A DNA stretch of 64,000 nucleotides from Limimaricola hongkongensis DSM 17492 (GTDB lineage: Bacteria; Pseudomonadota; Alphaproteobacteria; Rhodobacterales; Rhodobacteraceae). This document shows positions 47,333 to 55,951 of the stretch, piece by piece. Every line of letters begins with the position of its first letter. Position 1 is the first letter of the stretch. The notes below the pieces were generated by a model. It made no database searches. It had not been told where the DNA came from and worked only from the letters and a program-made list of their open reading frames with translations. The stretch spans positions 124,501 through 188,500 of the forward strand of contig NZ_KK088653.1 in NCBI RefSeq assembly GCF_000600975.2. The letters run 5' to 3'. A program made the translations under genes and the position numbers.

Positions 47333-47749
47333 CTACCGCAATGCGCGGGTCAGGATCAGCGCCGCCGCGGGCGGCGCATCGGCGCGCGGATAGTAGCTTT
47401 GCCTGCGCCCCGCCTGCGTGTATCCCCGCGCCGCGTACAGCGCGCGTGCGGCGGCATTGTCTTCGGCCACCTCGAGAAAGGCCGTCTGCGCCCCGGCGGC
47501 GGCGGCGGCGGCGTGAAACGCGTCGAGCGCGATGCCGGCGCGGCCCTGCCGCCGGTGGTCGGGATGGGTGGCCAGCGTCAGGATCTCGGCCTCGTCGAGC
47601 GTCACCCGGCCGAGCACGAAGCTCGTGGCATCGCCGGTCAGGATCGTGCCGGATGCTGCGAGCAATGCGGCCATCTCGGCGGTGCTCCAGCCGCGCTCAT
47701 CCACGAAGGCCGCCGCATGGGTCGCGGCGAGCGCGGCCGCGTCGCTCAT
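47333..47749 (-). CDS. rimI: ribosomal-protein-alanine N-acetyltransferase RimI-like
   Basis: 138 residues. GNAT fold with acetyl-CoA loop HPDHRRQGRAGIAL and the C-terminal FLEVAEDNAAARALYAARGY. The first 40 residues (THAAAFVDERGWSTAEMAAL) match RimI. It follows tsaB with a 4-nt overlap, the standard RimI context. Probably acetylates the N-terminus of ribosomal protein S18. Stop codon TAG at 47333. Confidence 0.85.
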   Translation of the reverse strand: MSDAAALAATHAAAFVDERGWSTAEMAALLAASGTILTGDATSFVLGRVTLDEAEILTLATHPDHRRQGRAGIALDAFHAAAAAAGAQTAFLEVAEDNAAARALYAARGYTQAGRRQSYYPRADAPPAAALILTRALR

Positions 47750-48324
47750 CCGATCAGCACCGGCGCGGGGTCGCGCGGCGGCGCGGCGTCGGCGGGACGG
47801 ACATAGAGCGGGGCGGGGCGGGGCTGCGGCGTGGCAGCACGCTCGCGCGCGATCTCGGCGATGGCGCGCACCAGCTCCTGCGCCTCCGGCCCGTGCAGCA
47901 CCTCGCCCGCCTCGGCGGCCGGAGCAAGGCAGGGCGCCCCGGCCTCGGTCTTTGACAGTCGCTGCAACCACAGGTGATCGCGCGGGGCGGGCAGGGCGAT
48001 GGTGACGGGGCGCGGATGGCCCAAGCCCGCCGCCTCGAAGCCCGAAACGCCGATGGCCGGGATGCCCAGGCCCAGCGCCAGCCCGCGCGCCGCGGAGACG
48101 CCGATCCTGAGCCCGGTGAAATTGCCCGGCCCCGTGCCCACGCCGATCGCCGCGAGATCGCGCCAGACGAGGCCTTCGCTGGCCAGAAGCTCTTCGAGAA
48201 AGGGCATCAGCCGCTCGGCCTGGCCCTTGGCCATCGGCTCGATGCGGGCCACGATCCGGTCGCCCAGATGCAGAGCGGCCGCGCAATGCGCGGCCGATGT
48301 GTCGATCGCCAGAAGCGGCGTCAT
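47746..48324 (-). CDS. tsaB: tRNA threonylcarbamoyladenosine biosynthesis protein TsaB
   Basis: 192 residues. Starts with the ASKHA strand LLAIDTSAAHCAAALHLG; the interface helix region is GVGTGPGNFTGLRIGVSAARGL. Needed with TsaD and TsaE for t6A37 in tRNA. Overlaps rimI by 4 nt and nfu by 1 nt. Confidence 0.93.
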   Translation of the reverse strand: MTPLLAIDTSAAHCAAALHLGDRIVARIEPMAKGQAERLMPFLEELLASEGLVWRDLAAIGVGTGPGNFTGLRIGVSAARGLALGLGIPAIGVSGFEAAGLGHPRPVTIALPAPRDHLWLQRLSKTEAGAPCLAPAAEAGEVLHGPEAQELVRAIAEIARERAATPQPRPAPLYVRPADAAPPRDPAPVLIG

Positions 48325-48893
48325 CAGGCCGCGACCGGCCGGACCTCGACCACCTCGGGGATGTAGTGGCGCAGCAGGTTCTCGATGCCCATCTTGAGCG
48401 TCAGCGTCGAGGAGGGGCAGCCCGCGCAGGCGCCCTGCATGTGCAGGTAGACCACGCCGCGATCGAAGCCGTGGAAGGTGATGTCGCCGCCATCCTGCGC
48501 CACCGCCGGGCGCACGCGGGTGTCGAGCAGCTCCTTGATCTGCTCGACGATGGCGCCGTCTTCACCGGTGTGCTCGGCATGGCCGCCAGTGGCGCTGCTT
48601 GCGGTGCCGTCGTCGATCGCCGGGGCGCCGGACTGGAAATGCTCCATCACCGCGCCGAGCACGGCGGGCTTGATGTGATCCCACTCGACGGCTTCGGTCT
48701 TGGTCACGGTGACGAAGTCCGAGCCGAGGAACACGCCCGCCACGCCGCCGGTCGCGAAGATGCGGCGCGCCAGCGGGCTCGCCTGCGCGGCCTCTTCGGA
48801 GGGAAAGTCGGCCGTGCCCATCTCGAGCACGGTCTGCCCCGGCAGGAATTTGAGCGTCGCGGGGTTCGGCGTGGATTCGGTCTGGATGAACAT
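48324..48893 (-). CDS. Fe-S scaffold/carrier NifU-like protein (Nfu)
   Basis: 189 residues from ATG 48893, behind AAGGTGG; an in-frame start 9 nt earlier lacks a site. N-terminal Nfu_N domain (MFIQTESTPNPATLKFLPGQ), then a Gly/His linker, then the NifU C-terminal domain: VRPAVAQDGGDITFHGF and the cluster-binding CxxC in GACAGCPSSTLTLKMGIE. Delivers [4Fe-4S] clusters to targets such as aconitase and lipoyl synthase. Confidence 0.93.
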   Translation of the reverse strand: MFIQTESTPNPATLKFLPGQTVLEMGTADFPSEEAAQASPLARRIFATGGVAGVFLGSDFVTVTKTEAVEWDHIKPAVLGAVMEHFQSGAPAIDDGTASSATGGHAEHTGEDGAIVEQIKELLDTRVRPAVAQDGGDITFHGFDRGVVYLHMQGACAGCPSSTLTLKMGIENLLRHYIPEVVEVRPVAA

Positions 48894-48974
48894 CGGGACC
48901 ACCTTTCGTTTCAGGCTCCCGATATGCGCCCCGGCGGCCCCAAAGTCAAGATTTGGAACGATTCTAAATCGCTC

Positions 48975-49430
48975 TCAGGTGATCGCCTCCAGCCGCTCCT
49001 TGGAGATGTCGCCCGGCACGATGGTGATCGGCACCGGCAACGAGCCCGCCTCGCGGGTCAGCTGCGTGACGAGCGGCCCCGGCCCCTTGCGGTCCGACCC
49101 CGCGCCGAGCACCAGCACGCCGATCTGTTCGTCCTCGCGGATCTGGGCGAGGATCTCGGGCACGATCTCGCCCTCGCGCACCACGAGGTCGGGATGCACG
49201 TTCTGGCGGTCGCGCATCCACTTGGCGAAGACCTCGAAATGCACCTCGATGCGTTCGCGCGCCTCGGCGCGCATGATCTCGCCCACGCCGACCCAGTGGT
49301 TGAACTCGTCGGGGGGGATCACCGACAGGATGGTGACACCGCCGCCGGTCTTGCCGGCGCGCATCGCGGCAAAGCGCATCGCGTTGAGACATTCGCGGGT
49401 GTCGTCGAGGATCACGAGAAACTTGCGCAT
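48975..49430 (-). CDS. universal stress protein (UspA family)
   Basis: 151 residues from ATG 49430; the frame stays open far upstream through another gene, but only this part is homologous. Starts MRKFLVILDDTRECLNAMRF; the ATP-loop region is VLVLGAGSDRKGPGPLVTQL with the GxxxxGP..xxL spacing close to G-2x-G-9x-G. A nucleotide-binding stress protein with no known specific target. The upstream membrane-protein gene is 41 nt away in the same direction. Confidence 0.88.
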   Translation of the reverse strand: MRKFLVILDDTRECLNAMRFAAMRAGKTGGGVTILSVIPPDEFNHWVGVGEIMRAEARERIEVHFEVFAKWMRDRQNVHPDLVVREGEIVPEILAQIREDEQIGVLVLGAGSDRKGPGPLVTQLTREAGSLPVPITIVPGDISKERLEAIT

Positions 49431-49471
49431 GGCATTTCCTGTTCGGGTCCGGTCGGGGTCCTGTCCGGGCT

Positions 49472-50686
49472 TCATTCGGCCGGAGTGTGGCCCAGCATGG
49501 GGCGGTGTACAACGGGGCGGCGCAGCGGCGGGTCGGGGCGCAGCCGCGGCTTCGGTTCGGGCCGGGTCAGCGGCGGCTCGATGCGGGCCGCGACCGGCGC
49601 GCGGGGCACCGGGCGGGCCTTGGCGCGCACCGGCACGCGCAGCGCCGACAGCAGCAGCCGTCCCACCCGCTCGCCCACGAGGATCAGGATCTGCCCGGCC
49701 ACCAGAAAGATCAGCGCCGCCGCACCGATGGCGAGGTCCGACAGCCGCACCAGCGCCCGAAAGGCCCGGCTCTTGCCCAGGATGTCGAGCATCGCGCGGG
49801 TGTCGGGCCCGGCGGCGTCCGACACCCGCGCCAGCCGCCGCGCATCGGCGGCGTCGTCGACATGCTCCAGCATCAGCACCGCATCGGTGAGAGAGGTGTT
49901 CGCGGCCACCCGGCCCAGATCCGACGCAAGCTCGCCCACCCGCGCCAGCTTGGCCTGGTCGGCCACCTCGTCCAACCCGACCCGGCCCAGCGCCAGATCG
50001 TCGAGCCGGTCGGGCCTGAACCCGACATCCGACAGGCGCCGCAATTCCCCGGCGAACCGGTCGGAGAGCCGCCCCATGCGCCGCGCCAGCCGCAGCGCGG
50101 TGGCCCCGACCTTCACGGTGGCGCTGGTACCGCCGGAGGCCAGAACGAGGCCGGTCGCGCCGAGCCCCACGCCCGCCAGCGCCACCTCGATCCGGTCGAT
50201 CTCCTCGCCCGCGATGGCGGCCTGACCGGCGCGGCGCAGCGCGTTGAGATCGCCAAGCGGCGTCATTTCGACCGTGATGCCGCACATCGCCATGAGCGCG
50301 ACGCGCGGGCAGGCGGTGATGTCGGCGGCGCAGACCGCGCAATCGCGCGCCGCCGCCAGCGCGCCGGTCTCGCGCATCTCCAGCGCCTGCATCCGGCCCA
50401 GAAGCGCGGGCGAGGGCGCCATGCCGTGCCGCGCCCCCGTGGCCGCCACCATGCGCATCGCGTCGAGATCCTCGGCCAGAAGCGCCCGGTCCATCTCGGC
50501 CATGTACCATTCGGGCGTCACCTCGCGCGCCAATGCGGCGCGCAGCTCCAGCGCCAAGGCCTCCGTGCCGCGCTCCAGATAGGGCGCGGCAAAGGGGTTC
50601 TGCGACAACAGCAGTGCCAGCGCCGCGGCGCTCAGCGCGAAGGGCAGGAACGCCAGCAGCCGGTCGAGAGCGCGCCAGAGCCGCAT
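49472..50686 (-). CDS. membrane protein of unknown function
   Basis: 404 residues. One helix at the N-terminus (LLAFLPFALSAAALALLL), a long mostly helical region with five Cys between about residues 115 and 135 (DCAVCAADITACPRVALMAMC), a hydrophobic Gly/Ala-rich stretch (about 168-190), a second helix near 315-335 (AIGAAALIFLVAGQILIL), and a Pro/Arg-rich tail. I recognise this layout as conserved in the order but know no function. It is between ilvE-like and usp genes, same direction, 1 nt after ilvE-like. Confidence 0.68.
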   Translation of the reverse strand: MRLWRALDRLLAFLPFALSAAALALLLSQNPFAAPYLERGTEALALELRAALAREVTPEWYMAEMDRALLAEDLDAMRMVAATGARHGMAPSPALLGRMQALEMRETGALAAARDCAVCAADITACPRVALMAMCGITVEMTPLGDLNALRRAGQAAIAGEEIDRIEVALAGVGLGATGLVLASGGTSATVKVGATALRLARRMGRLSDRFAGELRRLSDVGFRPDRLDDLALGRVGLDEVADQAKLARVGELASDLGRVAANTSLTDAVLMLEHVDDAADARRLARVSDAAGPDTRAMLDILGKSRAFRALVRLSDLAIGAAALIFLVAGQILILVGERVGRLLLSALRVPVRAKARPVPRAPVAARIEPPLTRPEPKPRLRPDPPLRRPVVHRPMLGHTPAE

Positions 50687-50687
50687 C

Positions 50688-51551
50688 TCAGCCCGCCGTC
50701 GCCGCCCAGTCCCAGTACATCTCGCGCACGCGTTTCGTGACCGGGCCGATGGGATAGGCCGTGTCGTCGAAGGCGGTCACGGGCGTCACCTTGTGCATGT
50801 TGCCGGACAGGAACACCTCGTCGGCGGCGTGCACGTCCTCGAAGGACATGGTGATCTCATGCACCTTCACGCCGTCGGCGCGCAGGTTGGCGATGTGGCG
50901 CGCGCGGGTGATGCCGGCGAGGAAGGTGCCGTTGGGGATCGGCGTGAACACCTCGCCATCCTTGACGATGAAGACGTTGGAACTGGCGCTTTCGGCGACG
51001 TTGCCGAGCGCGTCGGCCACCAGGGCGTTGCCGAACCCCTTGGCGCGCGCCTCCGCGAGCATCCGCGCGTTGTTGGGATAGAGACAGCCCGCCTTGGCGT
51101 TGACCACCGCATCCTCCATCACCGGCCTGCGGAACCGGGTGGTGGTGAGCGTGGTCGACGCTTCGGGCGGGGCCAGCGGGATCGTCTCCAGCGCGATGGC
51201 AAAGCCTGTGGCGCCCATCTCCGGCAGGATGCCCATCGGCCCGCCATCGAGCGCCCAGTACATCGGGCGGATATAGATCGCGGCATCGCGCGGGCAGGCG
51301 GCCAGCCCCTCGCGGACGATGCCGACCATCTCCTGCGCCGACACGGTGGGCGTGATCATCAGCGCCTCGGCCGAGGCGTTGGTGCGGGCGCAGTGCTTGT
51401 CGAGATCGGGCGCGAGCCCATGCACGTAGCGCGCCCCGTCGAACACCGTGGTGCCGAGCCATGCGCCGTGATCCGAGGCGCGGATCACCGCGATGTCTCC
51501 CTCGTGCCAGCGCCCGTCGTGATAGGTCCGGATATCGGTGCCCGTTGCCAT
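50688..51551 (-). CDS. ilvE: branched-chain amino acid aminotransferase-like (class IV)
   Basis: 287 residues, fold type IV PLP enzyme. GTTVFDGARYVHG holds the substrate-side loop; the likely Schiff-base Lys is in MEDAVVNAKAGCLYPNNARM; the phosphate-binding AESASSNVFIVKDGEVFTPI and the C-terminal EITMSFEDVHAADEVFLSGN are typical of IlvE. The Lys motif is less standard than in E. coli IlvE, so a D-amino-acid transaminase or related activity is possible. Confidence 0.8.
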   Translation of the reverse strand: MATGTDIRTYHDGRWHEGDIAVIRASDHGAWLGTTVFDGARYVHGLAPDLDKHCARTNASAEALMITPTVSAQEMVGIVREGLAACPRDAAIYIRPMYWALDGGPMGILPEMGATGFAIALETIPLAPPEASTTLTTTRFRRPVMEDAVVNAKAGCLYPNNARMLAEARAKGFGNALVADALGNVAESASSNVFIVKDGEVFTPIPNGTFLAGITRARHIANLRADGVKVHEITMSFEDVHAADEVFLSGNMHKVTPVTAFDDTAYPIGPVTKRVREMYWDWAATAG

Positions 51552-51650
51552 GTTCTGCCTTTCGCGTTGTGCGTGCAGGCTAGGCCTTCGGCGCGGGCCG
51601 GTCCAGAACGGGCGCGACCCGTCATTCGCGCGGGGCGACCATCGTTGCCC

Positions 51651-52133
51651 TCACGCCTCGGCCATGAGCGCTTCGAGATCGAGCCTGTGGTTCACCATCG
51701 CCAACCCGCCCCGCGCATCGCGCGGCCAGTCCTCGGGCGCGCGGTCGCGGTAGATCTCGACGCCATTGCCGTCGGGATCGCGGAAATAGACCGCTTCGCT
51801 CACACCGTGATCGGCGGCGCCCTCGATCGCGACCCCCGCCGCCACGACGCGGCGCAGCGCCTGCGCCAGCGCCCGCCGGTCGGGATAGAGAAACGCCGTG
51901 TGATACAGCCCGGTATGGCCCGGCGGCGGCGGCGGCGCGCCGAGGCTCTCCCACGTGTTGAGACCGATATGGTGGTGATATCCCCCCGCCGAAAGGAACG
52001 CCGCGCCGGGGCCGTAGCGCTGGGTCACCTCGAAGCCCAGAACCTCTCCGTAGAAGGCGATGGCGCGGTCGAGATCGGAGACGCGCAGATGCACGTGGCC
52101 GATGCGGGTGGTGGACGGGGCGATCCCGGTCAT
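51651..52133 (-). CDS. VOC-family glyoxalase/dioxygenase-like protein
   Basis: 160 residues from ATG 52133, behind AAGGAG; the longer frame upstream overlaps the L,D-transpeptidase gene and is not credible. RIGHVHLRVSDLDRAIAFYG and GLYHTAFLYPDRRALAQALR are the paired beta-alpha-beta modules; metal ligands likely His14 region, His78 region and Glu in DPDGNGVEIYRDR. Related to catechol 2,3-dioxygenase-like CatE, but too short for that enzyme. Substrate unknown. Confidence 0.82.
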   Translation of the reverse strand: MTGIAPSTTRIGHVHLRVSDLDRAIAFYGEVLGFEVTQRYGPGAAFLSAGGYHHHIGLNTWESLGAPPPPPGHTGLYHTAFLYPDRRALAQALRRVVAAGVAIEGAADHGVSEAVYFRDPDGNGVEIYRDRAPEDWPRDARGGLAMVNHRLDLEALMAEA

Positions 52134-52316
52134 GTGGCTCTCCTTCCGGTGGTCCGAAGGACAGGTTACGCCGCGCCGCGCCCGCGCGGCACTCCCCGCC
52201 CGCGCACGGCATCGGTGCAACAGCGCGCGCCGCAGGCCGGCAACTCGCGGTCTCGTGAGTTGAACCTCCCTCACCGGAAGGGGGAAGGGAGGGCCAAGAA
52301 CAGGCAAGGAGCTTTC

Positions 52317-52868
52317 ATGACCCAGACCCGACGTGCCTTCCTGGCGACCGGTGCCGCCGGCCTCGTCACGCTCGCCGCGCCGGCCATCGCCGCGAGCGAT
52401 GCCGTGCAGCGCAATGTCTCGGCGTTGCAGAACATCGACTGGCGCGATCATTTCGACGCGCTGGGCCGCGGCATCATCGTCGCCGACACCGGCGCGCGCG
52501 CGGTGCATTACTGGGGCGGCGACGGGGAAACCTACCGCCTCTACCCCTCCTCGGTCCCGGTCAGCCCGGAGCTGACCAAGCTCGGCTACACCGAGGTGGT
52601 CCGCAAGGTCGACGGCCCGACATGGACGCCGACGCCGTCGATGCGCGAGCGCGATCCGTCGCTGCCGAAAGTGGTGCCCGCCGGGCCCGGCAACCCGCTC
52701 GGCACCCACGCGCTCTACCTGTCGTGGCAGTATTACCGCATCCACGGCACCCACGACACGCGCAAGATCGGCCGCCCGTCCTCGGATGGCTGCATCGGGC
52801 TCTACAACGAGCACATCGCCAGGCTCTTCGCGCTGGTCGAGGTCGGCACGCAGGTGCGGCTGATCTGA
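52317..52868 (+). CDS. L,D-transpeptidase (YkuD type)
   Basis: 183 residues from ATG 52317 (AAGGAG upstream). Signal with a twin Arg (TQTRRAFLATGAAGLVTLAA), so possibly Tat-exported. YkuD catalytic block: His143 in IHGT and Cys159 in GRPSSDGCIGLYNEH. It cross-links peptidoglycan 3-3 or attaches proteins to it in the periplasm. Diverges from the VOC gene. Confidence 0.92.
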   Translation: MTQTRRAFLATGAAGLVTLAAPAIAASDAVQRNVSALQNIDWRDHFDALGRGIIVADTGARAVHYWGGDGETYRLYPSSVPVSPELTKLGYTEVVRKVDGPTWTPTPSMRERDPSLPKVVPAGPGNPLGTHALYLSWQYYRIHGTHDTRKIGRPSSDGCIGLYNEHIARLFALVEVGTQVRLI

Positions 52869-53027
52869 TCGCCGCGCGCGCCCTTTGCCCGCGGAGCGGG
52901 CGGGGGCGCGTCACGGCGCGCGCAATGCGGGCAATCGACCCTCTCGCGGCACGATCTTGCCGCGCCGGGGCTGACGCGGGGTCGCGGCAGGGGTAGGGGG
53001 CGGCATCGCAACTTCAGGAGACCGCCG

Positions 53028-53127
53028 ATGCCCCCCGTTCCGCCCCGCCCTCGCCGCGCTTGCGACCCTGGCCGCGCTGCCCGCCGCCGCCCACACCGCC
53101 GCGCCTGACGGTGACCAGCCGATCGAG
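53028..53127 (+). other. frameshifted leader of the NUP-family gene
   Basis: AGGAG is followed 7 nt later by ATG at 53028 and then six C residues. In the ATG frame translation stops after 26 codons (TGA at 53106). If one C were absent, the same ATG would read MPPFRPALAALATLAALPAA and AHTAAPDG, a good signal peptide joined in frame to the NUP domain. So a 1-nt insertion in the C run separates start and body. Confidence 0.7.
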
Positions 53128-54045
53128 GTGCGCGCCTTCGTCGCCTCGATGTTCGAGATCGGCGAGCTGACCGGCGACCGCGCGGGCGAATTCCAGTACT
53201 GGTACGAAAACCACCTCGACGGGGCCGAGCCGATCGAGGTCGACGGCGCGAAGACGCCCGTTCATTGCAATGAGGACGGCGTCTGCGGCTCCGTGCTCGG
53301 CATGGGCAAGGTGGCCTCCTCGGCCTCGATGATGGCGATCCTGCTCGACCCGCGCTTCGACTTCTCCAACGCCTATTTCCTGCTCACCGGCGTCGCCGGC
53401 ACGCCGCCCCCGCGCGGGACCATCGGCATGGTCAGCTGGGCCAGCCACCTGATCGACTATGATCTCGGCCACCGCTGGGCCGAGGACGAGGTGCCGGCGG
53501 GCGATCCGCTGTTCATGCCGCGCAGCGGCTACGAGGATATCCGCCGCTACGAGCTGAACCCGGCGCTGGTCGAGGCCGCCATGGCCGCGAGCGAGGGCGT
53601 CGAGCTGGCCGACAGCCAGGAGGCACGCGATTACCGGCTGCGTTATCCCGACGAGGTGGCACAAGGCGCGCCCTTCATCGGCACCGGCACCCACATGACC
53701 GGCGACACCTTTTTTCACGGGCCGGGCCTCTCGGAGGAGGCGCAGTACATGGCCGAGCTTTACGAGGCCGCCGATTACGTCATCACCGAAATGGAGGCCG
53801 CCGCCATCACCCAGGTGATCGACCGGCTGCACGGCACCGACCGGATCCTGAGCCTGCGCGGCGCGGTGAACTTCGACCAGGGCCACCCGGACGAGACCAC
53901 GCTGGAGCATCTCGACCCGGCGCCGGGCGAAACCGCCGGCGGCTTCGACGAGACGCTGGTGAACATCGAGCGGGTCGGCGCGGCGCTGATCGCGCAGATC
54001 ACCGGTGACTGGGACAGCTGGAAGGACGGCGTGCCGTCCGAATGA
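53128..54045 (+). CDS. purine nucleoside permease family (NUP) protein
   Basis: 305 residues as an open frame from GTG at 53128; the true 5' end is probably the frameshifted leader at 53028. NUP features: AFVASMFEIGELTGDRAGEF, VLGMGKVASSASMMAILLD, FLLTGVAGTPPPRGTIGMVS, FIGTGTHMTGDTFFHGPGLS and ITEMEAAAITQVIDR. Despite the name the fold resembles nucleoside phosphorylases (GTGT, EMEAAA), and the protein is probably periplasmic. If the frameshift is real the gene is broken or depends on an internal start; if it is a sequencing error it is intact. Confidence 0.8.
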   Translation: MRAFVASMFEIGELTGDRAGEFQYWYENHLDGAEPIEVDGAKTPVHCNEDGVCGSVLGMGKVASSASMMAILLDPRFDFSNAYFLLTGVAGTPPPRGTIGMVSWASHLIDYDLGHRWAEDEVPAGDPLFMPRSGYEDIRRYELNPALVEAAMAASEGVELADSQEARDYRLRYPDEVAQGAPFIGTGTHMTGDTFFHGPGLSEEAQYMAELYEAADYVITEMEAAAITQVIDRLHGTDRILSLRGAVNFDQGHPDETTLEHLDPAPGETAGGFDETLVNIERVGAALIAQITGDWDSWKDGVPSE

Positions 54046-54052
54046 TGCGACA

Positions 54053-54086
54053 CCCCCCGGCGCCGCGCTGCGCGGTGGCCGGGGGG
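54053..54086. terminator. bidirectional terminator between NUP gene and trpS
   Basis: CCCCCCGGC pairs with GCCGGGGGG around a GC-rich inner segment that can extend the stem. It lies 8 nt after the NUP stop, with TTGCGTATTTGC on the plus-strand exit, and about 60 nt beyond the trpS stop on the other strand. Confidence 0.65.
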
Positions 54087-54143
54087 GGTTGCGTATTTGC
54101 GGAATGGTGAATGGGGGCAGGGGCGCGAAAGGCCCCCCGCATC

Positions 54144-55160
54144 TCAGCGCAGAAGACCCATGAGCTCGGAGGTCTTCGACACGATCGGATCGGCGATGGC
54201 GCGGGCGCGCTCGGCACCGCGCGCCATGATCCGGTCGATCTCGGCCGGGTCGTCCATCAGCCGCGCCATCTCCGACGAGATCGGCGCCAGCTTTTCCACC
54301 GCCAGATCGGCGAGCGCGGGCTTGAACTGGCCCCAGCCGGCGCCGCCATGCTCGGCGATCACCTGCTCGGCAGACATCCCCGACAGGCCGGCATAGATGT
54401 CGACGAGGTTCTTGGCCTCGGGCCGGTCCTTGAGACCGTCGAGGCTCTCGGGCAGCGGCGCGGGGTCGGTGCGGGCCTTCTTGAACTTCTTGGCGATGGT
54501 GTCGGCATCGTCGGTCATGTTGATCCGCTCCATGTCCGATTCGCCGGACTTGGACATCTTCTTGGTGCCGTCGCGCAGGTTCATCACCCGCATCGCCGGC
54601 CCCTCAATCACCGGGGTGGTGAGCGGAAAGAAATCGACGCCGTAATCATGGTTGAACTTGGCCGCGATGTCGCGGGTCAGCTCCACGTGCTGCTTCTGGT
54701 CGTCGCCCACCGGCACATGCGTGGCGTGATAGGCGAGGATGTCGGCGGCCATCAGAGAGGGGTAGGCGTAAAGCCCGAGGCTCTGCTTTTCGGCGTTCTT
54801 GCCCGCCTTTTCCTTGAACTGGGTCATCCGGTTCATCCAGCCGACCCGCGCCACGCAGTTGAACAGCCAGCCCAGCTCGGCATGGGCCGACACGCGGGAC
54901 TGGTTGAACAGGATGGATTTTTCCGGGTCGATGCCGGAGGCGAGATAGCCCGCCGCCACCTCGCGGGTGGCGCGCTTGAGCTCCTCGGGGTCCTGCCAGA
55001 CGGTGATGGCGTGCAGGTCCACGACGCAGAAGATCGTTTCGAAATCGCCGCCCTGCATCTCGACGAAGCGCTTGATCGCGCCCAGATAGTTGCCGAGCGT
55101 AAGGCCGCCCGAGGGCTTGATGCCGGAAAAGACGCGGGGGGCGAAGGTCGCTTCGGTCAT
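54144..55160 (-). CDS. trpS: tryptophanyl-tRNA synthetase
   Basis: 338 residues from ATG 55160 (AGGA upstream). HIGH-equivalent in [25 protein letters not shown] in [18 protein letters not shown]; tryptophan pocket [16 protein letters not shown]. Charges tRNA-Trp. The start region faces the divergent rhomboid-like gene. Confidence 0.97.
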   Translation of the reverse strand: MTEATFAPRVFSGIKPSGGLTLGNYLGAIKRFVEMQGGDFETIFCVVDLHAITVWQDPEELKRATREVAAGYLASGIDPEKSILFNQSRVSAHAELGWLFNCVARVGWMNRMTQFKEKAGKNAEKQSLGLYAYPSLMAADILAYHATHVPVGDDQKQHVELTRDIAAKFNHDYGVDFFPLTTPVIEGPAMRVMNLRDGTKKMSKSGESDMERINMTDDADTIAKKFKKARTDPAPLPESLDGLKDRPEAKNLVDIYAGLSGMSAEQVIAEHGGAGWGQFKPALADLAVEKLAPISSEMARLMDDPAEIDRIMARGAERARAIADPIVSKTSELMGLLR

Positions 55161-55237
55161 GGCGTTGTCCTGCTGGAAACCGGGTGGCATTCCGATTAGC
55201 CATGCCCCCTGCCGAGGTCAACCGAAGGGACAGCGCG

Positions 55238-55951
55238 ATGCGACCGCAAGGATTCTACCCAAGACCCGATCCGAATCACGCGCCCGTCGAAGGGCCGTTC
55301 GGCACGCTGCCGCCGATGATCGTGGTGCTGGCGCTCGTGATGGGCGGGATCGAGGCGGCGCTGTCGCTCGGTGCCACGGGGCTCATCGGCGGGCCGCAGG
55401 CGATCGGCTGGCGGATCGGCGCGATCGAAGGCTTCGGCTTCGCGCCCGCCGTGCTCGACCGGCTGGTCGTCGGCTGGGACTGGGGGCTCGCCGCGCGGCT
55501 GCTGAGCTATCCTTTCGTGCATATCAGCGTCACCCACGCGCTCTTCGCCGTGGCGCTTTTGCTGGCGCTGGGCAAATTCGTGGGCGAGGTGCTGCACCCG
55601 GTCGCTCTGGGCGTGATGCTGGTCGCGACCACGCTGGTCGGGGCGCTGGCCTTCGGGTTCTTCGTTTCGACCAACTACCCGCTGATCGGCGCCTACCCGG
55701 CGGTCTACGGGCTGATCGGCGGGTTTACCTACCTGATGTGGTTGCAACTCGGGCGCGCCGGGTCGAACCGGCTCGCGGCGTTCCGGCTGATCGGGGTGCT
55801 TCTGGCGCTGCAGCTCGTCTTCGGGCTGATGTTCGGCGCCGACCCCGCATGGGTGGCCGACGCCGCGGGCTTCGTGACCGGGCTGGTGCTGTCGCCGCTG
55901 CTCGCGCCCGGCGGCACCCGGGCCTTTCTCGCCCGGATGCGCGCGCGCTAG
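55238..55951 (+). CDS. rhomboid-like membrane protein, catalytically degenerate
   Basis: 237 residues from ATG 55238, preceded by GAAGGGA. Six membrane helices in rhomboid order; LLSYPFVHISVTHALFAVAL is the loop/helix-2 region. The helix that should carry the GxSG serine reads AYPAVYGLIGGFTY, and the helix with the catalytic His reads WVADAAGFVTGLVL. Both catalytic residues are therefore missing, as in inactive rhomboids that bind rather than cleave proteins. Similar Ser-less proteins occur in the order, so this is probably an old loss. Confidence 0.8.
   Translation: MRPQGFYPRPDPNHAPVEGPFGTLPPMIVVLALVMGGIEAALSLGATGLIGGPQAIGWRIGAIEGFGFAPAVLDRLVVGWDWGLAARLLSYPFVHISVTHALFAVALLLALGKFVGEVLHPVALGVMLVATTLVGALAFGFFVSTNYPLIGAYPAVYGLIGGFTYLMWLQLGRAGSNRLAAFRLIGVLLALQLVFGLMFGADPAWVADAAGFVTGLVLSPLLAPGGTRAFLARMRAR

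Noticed and set aside
49431-50510. Upstream extension of the universal stress protein frame
   Set aside because: It runs out of frame through the 404-residue membrane protein gene; only the last 151 codons are UspA-like.
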